NCBI GenBank assembly: GCA_965220425.1 | Contig: OZ244830.1 | Coordinates: 1,116,001-1,180,000, forward strand | Direction of reading: 5' to 3' | DNA length: 64,000 nt | Source: Azophilus sp965220425 | Lineage (GTDB): Bacteria; Pseudomonadota; Gammaproteobacteria; Pseudomonadales; Azotimanducaceae | Position numbers and translations under genes: made by a program | Shown here: positions 53,702-64,000 of the stretch, in pieces | How the letters are laid out: every line of letters begins with the position of its first letter | Numbering within the stretch: the first letter of the stretch is position 1 | Notes under the pieces: generated by a model | The model's database searches: none | Seen by the model: the letters and a program-made list of their open reading frames with translations, nothing else | What the model was told of the DNA's origin: nothing

Positions 53702-53899
53702 GGTCAGCGGCGGCAAGGGCAGCCACATGTGCATCGGTATGCACTTCGCCATGCTGGCGGTCAAAGCGTTGTTCGCGCAGCTTCTCCGCACACGCGACAT
53801 GAGTCTTGCCGCAAAACGCGCACCCGTCATTCGGTACTTGCCGACGCTGCGTCCGGCACAACGGCTGCCGCTGCGTTTCGTGCCCATGCCCGCAGCTAC
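53702..53899 (+). pseudogene. Cytochrome P450 C-terminal (haem-binding) fragment
   Basis: Read from the mpl junction: GGKGSHMCIGMHFAMLAVKA is the P450 haem-ligand signature (GxGxHxCxG with the Cys ligand; the usual leading Phe is lost), followed by LFAQLLRTRDMSL and YLPTLRPAQRLPLRFVPM, the usual C-terminus. Only about the last 65 residues of a P450 remain. Confidence 0.65.
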
Positions 53900-53991
53900 A
53901 GCGCGCGGCCATCGGAACTTGAACCGTCGTTCAGCCTCGGATAACACTGACTGCTGCGCTGTTGCGCCGCAGACTCCGCCCACACCTGATT

Positions 53992-54771
53992 TCAGATCGT
54001 GACCGTGCCTTCCAGATAGGGCGCTACAGTGCCGGCGATCAACACCCGGTCACCCTTCAGCGAACACCAGAGGGCGCCCCCGCGGACGGAAACCTGCCTG
54101 GCAAACATCTCCGTCCTGCCCAGCCGTTCCGCCCAATAGGGGATCAGCGTGCAATGGGCGGAACCCGTCACCGGGTCTTCGTCGACGCCCCACCTCGGCG
54201 TGAAGAAACGCGAGACGAAATCGCAATCTTCGCCGGGCGCGGTGACGATGAGAGCGGGAAGGTCGAGTTTGGCAACCTTGGCAAAATCCGGCTGGACGGC
54301 GAGCACAGCCGCCTGGTTCCGCAGTACCGCCAGGGCATAGCGTGCCTTGAGCACGGCGTCCGGCGCCATGCCCAACGCGCCGGCAACGTCGTCGATCCCG
54401 GCCGGTACGGGAGGATGTGCCGGGAAGTCCATCACAAGCCGGAGGCCGTCGCGGGAAACCTTCAGCGGCCCGCTCCTCGTGTGAAAGGTGACGGAATCGC
54501 CGGACTGGCCAAGTCGGTTGAACAGCACCCAGGCCGCGCCCAGGGTGGCGTGACCGCACAGGTCCACCTCGACCGTGGGGGTGAGCCAGCGCAGATCGAA
54601 GTCGCCATCGTCGCGCGGCACGAAGAAGGCGGTCTCGGACAGGTTGTTTTCCAGGGCAATGGCCTGCATCGTCGCCGTCGGCAGCCACTCCTGCAATGGC
54701 ATCACCGCCGCCGGGTTGCCTCCGAAGGGCCGGTCGGTGAATGCATCCACTTGATAGAGATTCAGTTCCAT
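53992..54771 (-). CDS. PhzF-family isomerase/epimerase-like protein
   Basis: A 259-residue protein of the PhzF family (diaminopimelate epimerase fold). Seen: YQVDAFTDRPFGGNPAAVMP at the start, NNLSETAFFVP with the catalytic Glu region, DLRWLTPTVEVDLCGHATLG, and WGVDEDPVTGSAHCTLIPYW. Members isomerise small metabolites; the substrate is unknown. ATG 54771 is clear. It is an intact gene surrounded by remnants. Confidence 0.9.
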   Translation of the reverse strand: MELNLYQVDAFTDRPFGGNPAAVMPLQEWLPTATMQAIALENNLSETAFFVPRDDGDFDLRWLTPTVEVDLCGHATLGAAWVLFNRLGQSGDSVTFHTRSGPLKVSRDGLRLVMDFPAHPPVPAGIDDVAGALGMAPDAVLKARYALAVLRNQAAVLAVQPDFAKVAKLDLPALIVTAPGEDCDFVSRFFTPRWGVDEDPVTGSAHCTLIPYWAERLGRTEMFARQVSVRGGALWCSLKGDRVLIAGTVAPYLEGTVTI

Positions 54772-54979
54772 GGGGGGAACTCAGCGACGCGCAGCATTCA
54801 ATCGTTCAGCCATGGCGCCCGCGAGCAACGCCCTGGAAGAAGCCCAGGTAGAACCACCGCGCATGAGGGAGCATACAGGCATAGCCGTCGATCATCTTTC
54901 TTGCCGTAGAATTTAATCGATTTGGCCTGTTCGCGCTGCATGCCGTTGGCACAGGACATTTGTAGCGGGTGTCCGGCGG

Positions 54980-55230
54980 ATGGTCGAGTCCGCCGCCCAC
55001 CTGATTGATCAAGTGCTGCGGGAACAACCCATTCGCCAATGGCTGCTGATCTTCCCATACCGGCTGCGATTCCTGTTCGCCGCTCAGCCTCAGGTACTGA
55101 GCGGTGTCCTGGGCGTCGTCTACCGTGCGATCTCGACCTGCCTCGTCAGGAAATCCGGGTTCACGGTTGCCTCCGGCGCCAAGACCGGCGCCATCACCCT
55201 GATCCAGCGTTTCTGTAGCGCGTCAAGCAT
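54980..55230 (+). pseudogene. IS91-type transposase fragment
   Basis: LIDQVLREQPIRQWLLIFPY, RLRFLFAAQPQVLSGVLGVV, YRAISTCLVRKSGF and GAITLIQRFCSA match the central part of IS91/ISCR-type transposases just before the HUH catalytic region. Both ends are missing. It directly precedes the TonB receptor remnant. Confidence 0.6.
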
Positions 55231-55369
55231 GATGAGACCCGTAAACGCCAGATCGACGGCGCGCAGCTCGGATACATGGAGATCCGCCGGCCGAAGCAAC
55301 GCCGGACAGAAAGGCCCCGACAACATCTTCGACATGTATTCCCGGGCAGCCATTAGCCACTGCCGGACA

Positions 55370-56926
55370 CTCCATACAAACAGTTGGGCACCGGCGGCGA
55401 GGCTGGCAGTCGACAACGCCATAGGCGGGGCGGTCATTCTTACCAGCAAGGAGCCCAGGGATTACCTGGAAACGGACCGGGTTGCTCTCAATGTGCGCGC
55501 CGCGGCCGCCGATGCGGATGAGCAATACCGCGGCGGCTTCACAGCCGCGTTTCAGCTCGGCGATTTGGGCTTGCTGGCCCAATACACCCATAGGGAGTTC
55601 GCGGAACAGGAGGTGAATGGCCCCGGCAGTCTGAATCCACAGGGCGGTAACTCCGACAGCTTGTTGCTGCAGTTGTATCGGGACCCGTCTCCGGGCCAGT
55701 AACTGCGATTCAGCATGGACAGTTTTATGGAGAACGTTGCAACGCAACTGGATTCCGACATCGGCCGGTCCGTATCGAACTCTCTGGGCCGGGACGATAC
55801 CGAGCGGCTCCGCGTCGGCATGCGCTACCGATGGCAGGCCGGGCTGGTTTTGTTCGACGACCTGGAACTCGACTTGAACCACCAGGAGACCGATGCATCC
55901 CAATATACCGAGCAGGCACGCACGAGCTACTCGTTTATCAATCCAAGGGATCCCCGCACGTATGGCGGCACCGGCGCTCTAAGGAAATCCACCTTCGATT
56001 TCGACCAGCAGACCCTGGCGCTGAACCTGAACCTTCGCAAAACGATCACGACAGGTTCGTTGACTCATGCCTTTGCCTACGGCGCCAATTTCGAGGAGAC
56101 CGATACGCAGCGGCCTCGCAATCGCTGCGAAGAGGAACTCGCCAGCGGCCGGACCAGCTGCCGGATTTCAGCATATCCATTTGCGCCCCCGGAAGTGTTT
56201 CCGAACAAGACTATCCCCGACACGTCCACCATGCGCTCCGGGATATACCTGCAGAATGAAATAGTCTTCGGGGAGCGCGGACTCACTTTGATCCCGGGGG
56301 CGCGTTACGACCGTTACCGCATGAAGGCCATGCCGGATCCGTCGCTGGATGGTACCGGCCAGGTCAGCGGATACGGCTTTCCTGTCGAGTCGATCGATGA
56401 AGGCGCGCTTTCCCTGAGCCTGGGAGCCCTCTACGACATCAATGAAACCTGGTCCCTGTTTGGCCAATACGCCGAAGGCTATCGCCCCCCGAATTTCGCG
56501 GAAGCGAATCAGTCATTCGTAAACCTGGGATATCAATACGCAACGGTACCCAATCCGGAACTGTCGGCCGAGAAGAGCAAAGGCCTGGAATTCGGGCTGA
56601 GGGCAAGTTTCGCGAATGCGTTCCTGAGTGTCGCCGCGTACCGGAACCGCTACACGAACTTTATCGAGAGCGCATTTGCCGGAACCAGGGGACCGATCAG
56701 CCTGTTTCAGAATCGAAACATCGGCAAGGTGGAGATTCGGGGCGCGGAGTTCAACGCGCGGTTCTTTTTCAACGAACAAGCGCGTGTTGGGCGAACTGGA
56801 CTATCGGGCCGATAAGCTAGGCCTGTTGCCCCACCCGAACGTCGGTCTCTGGATCGCCAGGCAGGCAAACCTGATAGAAGCCGAGGCATCGGAACGTCAC
56901 TTCACGCTGGCCGCCAACCTGCGGTA
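55370..56926 (+). pseudogene. TonB-dependent (haem/haemoglobin-type) receptor, truncated and frameshifted
   Basis: The signal peptide and most of the plug are missing. It begins at the plug end (DNAIGGAVILTSKEPRDYLE), continues through barrel strands to a break at about 55702, resumes in another frame (YRWQAGLVLFDDLELDLNHQ, GIYLQNEIVFGERGLTLIPG, FGQYAEGYRPPNFAEANQSF, KGLEFGLRASFANAFLSVAA), and shifts again near 56790 to end LGELDYRADKLGLLPHPNVG and ASERHFTLAANLR. YAEGYRPPNFAE and the C-terminus fit haem-receptor types. Non-functional. Confidence 0.75.
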
Positions 56927-57015
56927 GGGAGCGGTCTGGTAGACTCTTTCGGGCTACTTTACGATCGCGCCGAGACGCAGGACGCGTTTGTGCGCACCAG
57001 CAGATGGCTCGCCGG

Positions 57016-57339
57016 TCATGCGGGCGGAAGATGCTCCCTGAACCAGGCGATGGTTTCCCGCATCACCTCGCTGAAGGCGGGCTCCGCGTACACCTCGTAG
57101 TGCCCATAGCCTTTGAGCACCACCAGCTTCTTCGGCTCGCCGGCCTTGTCGTACAGCGCTTGAGACTCTTCCGGCGGCACGAGCCGGTCGTCGTCGGTGT
57201 CGACGCCATTGAAGAAAAAGGCGGCCGTCGCCACCCGCTCCCCGTCGCACGCGGCGATTCCGGTGCAACCGATGCCCCGCGACCGCACCACCCGGTTCTC
57301 GATGTCGGTGCGGTAACCACGGAGGGTGAGATCGAAGTT
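57016..57339 (-). pseudogene. C-terminal fragment of an alpha/beta hydrolase
   Basis: The end of a dienelactone-hydrolase-like protein: FFFNGVDTDDDRLVPPEESQ (catalytic Asp region), KKLVVLKGYGHYEVYAEPAF (catalytic His), and a final WFREHLPPA. The N-terminal half with the nucleophile is missing; the 74-bp repeat abuts it at 57340. Confidence 0.65.
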
Positions 57340-57413
57340 GTGGATAGGACGAACAAAAGCGCTTTTCGTATGAATGGAAAAGTATCCGAGAAACCGAAAC
57401 TATCGAGTTGGCG
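57340..57413 (+). repeat. 74-bp dispersed repeat, copy B
   Basis: Gapless match to 49595-49668 (four mismatches). Here it sits between the alpha/beta hydrolase fragment and a short IS91-type transposase fragment. Confidence 0.7.
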
Positions 57414-57480
57414 TAATCCCGATCGCGATGGCGGCGCGGGTGATGTAGCGACGGAGTTTTTCGAGCGTGCCGCGTTGCCC
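57414..57480 (-). pseudogene. Very short IS91-type transposase remnant
   Basis: On the minus strand the frame reads TLEKLRRYITRAAIAIGITP then a stop, resembling the LERLCRYITRPAIA region of IS91-type transposases. About 22 codons only; assignment is tentative. Confidence 0.35.
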
Positions 57481-57750
57481 GGCCTCGCGGCCGGTCGCCG
57501 CGCGAAGTCAAAAGCCGGGCTGGCGCCGTCAGTCCAGTTTGTCGATCAGGCGGTAGACGCCGATCAGTATCCCGAAACCGATGTAGCCACCGAGCAGCGC
57601 AACGCCCAACAGGATGGCCATCTGCCGGGTGACGACATCCGTCGCGGCCAGGTAGACGACGAGTCCGATGAAGCCGAGGAAGGATCCGGCGACAAGGGTA
57701 GTCGTCACGAAGGTGGATGTTTTCAAATCAGCGCCTGCTTCCCGGCGACG
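57469..57750. repeat. 282-bp duplicated module, copy 2
   Basis: Matches 53236-53517 over its whole length. Here the right side continues into a 51-codon frame ending VAGKQALI, so this copy probably has the original arrangement. Confidence 0.85.
57529..57726 (-). CDS. Small two-helix membrane protein, copy 2
   Basis: Same 65-residue protein as 53296-53493. The TTG start at 57724-57726 overlaps the TGA of the upstream frame (bases 57723-57725), a coupling pattern that supports a real gene in this copy. Two transmembrane helices, basic N-terminus (MKTSTF), no recognised family. Confidence 0.55.
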   Translation of the reverse strand: MKTSTFVTTTLVAGSFLGFIGLVVYLAATDVVTRQMAILLGVALLGGYIGFGILIGVYRLIDKLD

Positions 57751-57878
57751 ATCGCAGTGTAACCCGCAAATTGCCCCAGGTCCGCGATGATCGCGCAGGG
57801 AACAACGCCCGGCTCCAGGAAGAGAGTGTGCGTGCCGCGCTCGCCTTCCGGCACAATCAAGGCTCGTCGTAAACCCAT
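57723..57878 (-). CDS. Possible 51-residue frame upstream of the small membrane protein
   Basis: ATG 57878 to TGA 57723: MGLRRALIVPEGERGTHTLF, LEPGVVPCAIIADLGQFAGY, ending VAGKQALI. The sequence looks coding, and its stop overlaps the next gene's start. It may be the tail of a larger gene whose 5' part is lost; frames upstream of 57878 remain open a short way. Not recognised. Confidence 0.4.
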   Translation of the reverse strand: MGLRRALIVPEGERGTHTLFLEPGVVPCAIIADLGQFAGYTAIVAGKQALI

Positions 57879-58058
57879 CGTAGCCAAAGCCAAGTCCGCC
57901 TGGCGTGCCGGAATGCGAGCGCGGCATGCACACTCGGCGCCCGAGACATCGCTCCGTTTGGCGCCTCGGCGTCCGCAGCAGGAAGTTGGTGACGGATGCG
58001 GGCTAGGCGAGCGAACGGCATTCGTTCAATCTGCCCGCGGCCGGACATGACGAATCGG

Positions 58059-59460
58059 TCAGCCGCCCCGCAGCATCGCGGGGAGTTTCCGGTGGATGCC
58101 CTGGAATCCGCCGTTGGAAAGGATGACGACGTGCCGCCGCTGCCGGGGAAGCCGGGCAACCGCTCCCATCAGGCTGTCAAGGTCGTCGAACGGAACCAGA
58201 AGGCTGTGCGGGAACCACGCAACTCGAGACCACTTCCTCCAGGTTCCATTCGATGTTCTCGCCCCGGAACCAGAAGGCCCTGTCGGCGGCGGCACAGCAG
58301 GAGGTGAGTTCGCCCTGCAGGGTGCCCAGTGACATCGTATGGGTGCGCGGCTCGACGATGGCGAGAATCTCATCGTTACCCACCCGGTTACGCAGTCCTT
58401 GCAGCGTGGTTCGGATCGCGGTGGGGTGGTGGGCGAAGTCATCGTAGACGACTGTGTCGCCGACCTCGGCCAGGACCTCCAGGCGGCGCTTGACGCCGGC
58501 GAAGCGGTTCAGCGCGTCGATGGCCGCCGTTGGGGCCACGCCGGCGTGGCGGGCGGCGGCCAGGGCGCCCAGGGCATTGGCCACGTTGTGGTTCCCGATC
58601 AGCTTCCAGGACACCCGGCCCATGGGCTCGCCGCCCAGAATCACGTCGAATGCGCTGCCGTCCGGGGTGGCGTTACCCGCGCTCCACAGGTCTCCGTTGT
58701 CGTATTCCGTCGGCTCGCCGGGCGGGGATTCGCCGAAGCGGGCAACGGGTGTCCAACACCCCATCCGCAGCACTTCATCGACGGCCTCGTCCCGGCCCGG
58801 CGCGACGATCAGTCCGTTGCCGGGCACGGCGCGCAGCAGATGATGAAACTGGGTCTGAATGGCGCCGAGGTCGGGGAAGATGTCGGCATGATCGTACTCC
58901 AGGTTATTGATCACCAGGGTGCGGGGCCGGTAGTGGACGAACTTGGAGCGCCGGTCGAAATAGGAGGTGTCGTATTCATCGGCTTCGACCACGAAGAACG
59001 GGCCGGCGCCCAGACGTGCGGAACGCCCGAAATTCCGCGGCACGCCGCCGATCAGGTAACCGGGTTCGAGCCCGGCGCACTCCAGTAGCCAGGCCAGCAT
59101 GCCGGCCGTGGTGGTCTTGCCGTGGGTGCCGGCGACGGCCAGCGTCCAGCGCCCCGGTAGCACCGCCTTGCCAAGCCACTCGGCGCCCGACGTATAGGGC
59201 AGCCCGCTGTTCAATACCCATTCCACGGAATCGGTTCCCCGGGGCAACCCGGCGTTGCCCACAACGACCAAGTCCGGCGCCGGCTCGAGTTGGCGCGGCT
59301 CGAAGCCTTCGTAGACCGGAATACCCGCGGCGGCGAGTTGCTCGCTCATGGGCGGGTACAGCGGCCCGTCGCACCCGCGGACCTCGTGGCCCAGCGCCCG
59401 GGCAAGCTGGGCGAGGCTGCCCATCAGGGTGCCGCCGATGCCGAGGAAGTAGAGTCTCAT
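58059..59460 (-). pseudogene. mpl: UDP-N-acetylmuramate:tripeptide ligase Mpl, 3' frameshift
   Basis: Murein-recycling ligase that joins recovered L-Ala-D-Glu-meso-DAP to UDP-MurNAc. From ATG 59460: LYFLGIGGTLMGSLAQLARA, P-loop AVAGTHGKTTTAGMLAWLLE, FVVEADEYDTSYFDRRSKF, LEYDHADIFPDL, NHNVANALGAL, VYDDFAHHPTAI and VEPRTHTMSLG. After WNLEEVVS (about residue 413) the frame shifts: as read it ends in an aberrant tail at 58177, while the expected end (AWFPHSLLVPFDDLDSLMGA to GIHRKLPAMLRGG) continues in another frame to 58059. One base appears lost near 58225. All catalytic motifs precede the break, so partial activity or a sequencing error is possible. Confidence 0.8.
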
Positions 59461-59611
59461 GGCGTAGCGATGTTATCCCAGCTTCGAATTGAACCGCATG
59501 TTGCACCGGTTTCCCGCCCGCGTCCGCGCGTACCTGAGCGTCCGGGATCGGTGACCGATCCGGATTCAGCGCACCGGATTCCGACTACAATAGCCGTTTA
59601 TCCGGCGGGAA

Positions 59612-60880
59612 ATGAATCAGATGGCGAAGGCCAACGCTTTCTATGCGCAATCGGGCGGCGTGACCGCGGTTATCAATGCCACGGCCTGCGGCGTCATCGA
59701 GACGGCGCGCAAGCATCGCAACAGGATCGGCAAGGTGCTCGCGGGCAGGAACGGCATCATCGGCGCCCTCAACGAGGAACTCATCGACACGAGCCGCGAA
59801 CCGGCCGAGACCATCGCGGGCCTGCGCTTCACGCCGGGCGGCGCATTCGGATCCTGCCGGTACAAGCTGGGGACGATCGAGGACAACGAACGGGAGTATC
59901 GGCGGCTCATCGATGTATTCGCCGCGCACGATATCCGCTACTTCTTCTACAACGGCGGCGGCGATTCCCAGGACACGGCCAACAAGGTCACGCAGCTCGG
60001 TTCCAGCCTCGGTTATCCCATCGTCTGCATCGGCATTCCGAAAACCGTGGACAACGACCTGCCGTTTACCGACTCCTGCCCCGGCTTCGGATCGGTCGCC
60101 AAATACGTTGCGGTTTCCACCCGCGAGGCGGCGTTGGATGTGGCATCCATGTGTTCGACTTCCACCAAGGTGTTCATCCTGGAGGTGATGGGCCGCCACG
60201 CGGGATGGATCGCCGCCGCATCGGCCCTCGCGCAGGAGAAGCGGGGTGACCCGCCCCATCTCATCGTCTTCCCGGAGGTTCCCTTCGACGAAGCGGCGTT
60301 GCTCGCCAAGGTGAGGAAAACCGTGGAGTCGCGCGGCTACTGCGTCATAGTAATCTCCGAGGGCGCCCGCTATGCCGACGGCGTCTTCCTGGCCGACGCA
60401 GGTAGCAAGGACGCCTTCGGCCATACCCAGTTGGGGGGCGCGGCCCCGGCCCTGGCCAACATCGTCAAGGCCGGCCTTGGCTACAAGTACCACTGGGCGG
60501 TAGCCGACTATCTGCAACGGTCGGCGCGCCACATCGCGTCCGGCAACGATGTTGAGCAGGCCTGCGCGGTGGGCAGGGCGGCGGTGGAGTTTGCCATTGC
60601 CGGCAAGAATGCGGTCATGCCGGTCGTGGTGCGCACGAGCGATGAGCCCTACCGCTGGACCATTGGCGAGGCCAAGCTGTCGAGAGTCGCCAACGTGGAG
60701 CGCAGGATGCCGAAGAGCTTCATCAGCGCCGACGGGTTCGGCATCACGGCCAGGGCGCGCCGTTATCTGGCGCCGCTCATTGCCGGGGAAGCCTATCCAC
60801 CGTACAAGGACGGCATGCCCCGCTACGTCACGCTCAAGAACGAGTTGGTAGCCCGAAAGCTCGAGCCGTTTCCGCTTTAG
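59612..60880 (+). CDS. pfp: Pyrophosphate-dependent 6-phosphofructokinase
   Basis: A 422-residue phosphofructokinase that uses PPi to make fructose 1,6-bisphosphate reversibly. Seen: AQSGGVTAVINATACGVIE, YNGGGDSQDTANKV, GIPKTVDNDLPFTD (the Lys after GIP, where ATP enzymes have Gly, marks PPi use; catalytic Asp follows), FGSVAKYV, EVMGRHAGWIAAASALA. ATG 59612 follows GGCGGG; Met4 is an alternative. It converges with the membrane pyrophosphatase gene, which competes for or makes the same PPi pool. Confidence 0.9.
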   Translation: MNQMAKANAFYAQSGGVTAVINATACGVIETARKHRNRIGKVLAGRNGIIGALNEELIDTSREPAETIAGLRFTPGGAFGSCRYKLGTIEDNEREYRRLIDVFAAHDIRYFFYNGGGDSQDTANKVTQLGSSLGYPIVCIGIPKTVDNDLPFTDSCPGFGSVAKYVAVSTREAALDVASMCSTSTKVFILEVMGRHAGWIAAASALAQEKRGDPPHLIVFPEVPFDEAALLAKVRKTVESRGYCVIVISEGARYADGVFLADAGSKDAFGHTQLGGAAPALANIVKAGLGYKYHWAVADYLQRSARHIASGNDVEQACAVGRAAVEFAIAGKNAVMPVVVRTSDEPYRWTIGEAKLSRVANVERRMPKSFISADGFGITARARRYLAPLIAGEAYPPYKDGMPRYVTLKNELVARKLEPFPL

Positions 60881-60896
60881 CCCGGAATGGAGTAAA

Positions 60897-60976
60897 TGGG
60901 GTCAGAGCAAAATTGCCCCGTAATGAATGGGGTCAGAGTAAATCTCCCCGGCAATTTTACTCTGACCCCATTCATT
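60897..60976. repeat. GGGGTCAGAGTAAA palindromic repeat, likely bidirectional terminator
   Basis: A perfect 21-bp inverted repeat, 60922-60942 and 60956-60976, with core TGGGGTCAGAGTAAA, plus one extra direct copy of the left arm at 60897-60920 (GGGGTCAGAGCAAAATTGCCCC). The same core is a common dispersed repeat of proteobacteria, often near REP-associated transposases. It lies 3 bases from the pyrophosphatase stop and 16 from the pfp stop, so it can end both transcripts. Confidence 0.75.
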
Positions 60977-60978
60977 GT

Positions 60979-63012
<2,034 letters not shown>

Positions 63013-63253
63013 CGTGTATTCCCGCTGTTGATTGAAAGGCAGGCGCTTCGCCGGTGCCGTGAACGCTTGAACCGTCGTCCCGCATACTCTCCTGGCCGCC
63101 CCCACGGCGGCGCGTATCATACCAGCGAAAACGCAAAAGGCGCCCCGGGCGAGACCGGTGCCCGATTTGTGGGAAATGTCCCATTGACCGGCCCGGTCCG
63201 GACTGGTTTAGTGGCGATGCGAGGCCAAAGCGATGGTGTCTCTTGGCGCGGCA
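63013..63253. other. Divergent intergenic region
   Basis: 241 bp between hppA (minus) and the coiled-coil membrane gene (plus); it must carry the promoters of both. No further signal recognised. Confidence 0.4.
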
Positions 63254-63679
63254 ATGAGCAAGGATGGATGGGCGACGATCGGCGTGGGTGTTGCCGTACT
63301 CACGGTGCTCGCGACCGTGGCTGGCCTGGTACTCGAGGGCCAGGGTGCGTTGCGAGCCGAGATCGCCGAACTGCGCGCCGAGAATGCCGCGTTTCGCAAG
63401 GAGTTGCGAGCCGAGAATGCCGTGTTTCGCCAGGAGTTGCGCGCCGGGAATGCCGCGTTTCGCCAGGAGTTGCGCACGGAGAACGCCGCGTTTAGCAAGG
63501 AATTGCGTACCGGAAACACTGAGTTGCGCGCCGATATCCGTGAGGTTGCCCAGCACACGGCCCAACTGCGAGATCGCGTGACCCGCCTTGAGGTGCTGGT
63601 GGGAGTGGTCGTCGAGCGGTTGCTGCCCAGCGGCGCGTTAGCGGAACTGACCGAGAAAGAGATCTCGGGTCATCCCTGA
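63254..63679 (+). CDS. Membrane-anchored coiled-coil protein with 33-bp tandem repeats
   Basis: A 141-residue protein: one N-terminal transmembrane helix (TIGVGVAVLTVLATVAGLVL), then a long coiled coil in 11-residue steps. Four consecutive 33-bp DNA repeats (63377-63508) encode AENAAFRKELR-type units (variants AENAVFRQELR, AGNAAFRQELR, TENAAFSKELR). A distal heptad coil (LRDRVTRLEVLVGVVVERLL) follows. ATG 63254 is chosen; ATG 63233 is possible. It overlaps the DUF2333 gene tail to tail by 10 bases. Function unknown. Confidence 0.65.
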   Translation: MSKDGWATIGVGVAVLTVLATVAGLVLEGQGALRAEIAELRAENAAFRKELRAENAVFRQELRAGNAAFRQELRTENAAFSKELRTGNTELRADIREVAQHTAQLRDRVTRLEVLVGVVVERLLPSGALAELTEKEISGHP

Positions 63680-64000
63680 GCCAGCAGGGCGCGCAGGTCG
63701 ATGATGGCCGCGTTGGCCCGGGATATGTACGACGCCATCACCAGTGAGTGATTGGCCAGGAAGCCCAATCCGTCGCCGTTCAGTATCACCGGGCTCCAGA
63801 TCGTCTGCTGGGTGGGTTCCAGTTCCCGGATGATCTGCTGCAGGCTGACGCGCGCGTTCTTCTTGTCGAGTACGTCCCCGAAATCGTGTTCTATCGCCCG
63901 CAAGAGGTGCAGCAGCGCCCAGGTCTGGCCCCGGGCCTCGTAGAAGACATCGTCGATTTCAAGCCAGGGTGTCTTGTACTCCCGTTCCCGGGGGGCGTCG
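63670..64000 (-). CDS. DUF2333 family protein (partial, 5' end outside window)
   Basis: The C-terminal 109 codons are present; the frame is open to the window edge. TPWLEIDDVFYEARGQTWAL, LHLLRAIEHDFGDVLDKKNA, IIRELEPTQQTIWSPVILNG and ANHSLVMASYISRANAAIID match the conserved end of DUF2333 proteins of gammaproteobacteria. Function of the family is unknown. Confidence 0.85.
   Translation of the reverse strand, partial: DAPREREYKTPWLEIDDVFYEARGQTWALLHLLRAIEHDFGDVLDKKNARVSLQQIIRELEPTQQTIWSPVILNGDGLGFLANHSLVMASYISRANAAIIDLRALLAQG

Overview
The window is GC-rich and reads as a gammaproteobacterial chromosome. The rppH(?)-ptsP-lgt-thyA order, AceK, the Mpl murein-recycling ligase, a DUF2333 protein and a modABC operon behind comF all point that way. 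A PPi-dependent phosphofructokinase facing a membrane pyrophosphatase, a DmdC-like acyl-CoA dehydrogenase and large TonB receptors suggest a free-living or host-associated marine lineage; that last point is inference. No rRNA, tRNA or CRISPR array was found.

Layout. (1) 1-15.6 kb is ordinary core genome: ptsP, an NRDE/TANGO2 protein, lgt-thyA, aceK, a small lipoprotein, then a beta-helix surface lipoprotein plus TonB-dependent receptor with a convincing Pho box upstream, an SDR and an SRPBCC protein. (2) 15.6-35.0 kb looks like a decaying integrated island. It has a P4-type integrase that has lost its first catalytic Arg, a PD-ExK nuclease and an exported ankyrin protein each cut by one in-frame TAG, IS66 right-end remnants around the ankyrin gene, a fusion of a voltage-gated-type K+ channel to a Schlafen AlbA_2 domain, and a large SIR2 defence-type gene. 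The SIR2 gene is split by an IS4-family element (DruA-domain transposase) and then by an IS110-family element nested in the IS4 target duplication. A HEPN-like protein and a DUF433/DUF5615 toxin-antitoxin pair translationally coupled to a large membrane protein complete it. (3) 35.2-47.7 kb returns to mostly intact genes: LLM oxidoreductase, MBL hydrolase, acyltransferase, modABC, comF and acyl-CoA dehydrogenase, ending in a RelE-like/UvrD-like/ankyrin fusion helicase. (4) 47.7-58.1 kb is a gene graveyard: fragments of a methyltransferase, NYN, Schlafen, P450, IS91-type transposases, a haem-type TonB receptor, an alpha/beta hydrolase and mpl, stitched together by duplications (282, 193 and 74 bp). 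Apparently intact DUF45, PhzF and DUF4143-ATPase genes lie between them. (5) 58.1-64 kb is core again: mpl (with a 3' frameshift), PPi-PFK, a palindromic GGGGTCAGAGTAAA repeat, the membrane pyrophosphatase, a coiled-coil membrane protein and a DUF2333 protein running off the end.

How parts work together. PPi-PFK and the membrane pyrophosphatase both use pyrophosphate and converge on a shared hairpin. The beta-helix lipoprotein and receptor probably form one phosphate-responsive outer-membrane uptake unit. modABC is a complete molybdate importer. In the island, the channel-Schlafen fusion, SIR2, HEPN-like, nuclease and toxin genes together have the make-up of a defence island, but several members are visibly broken.
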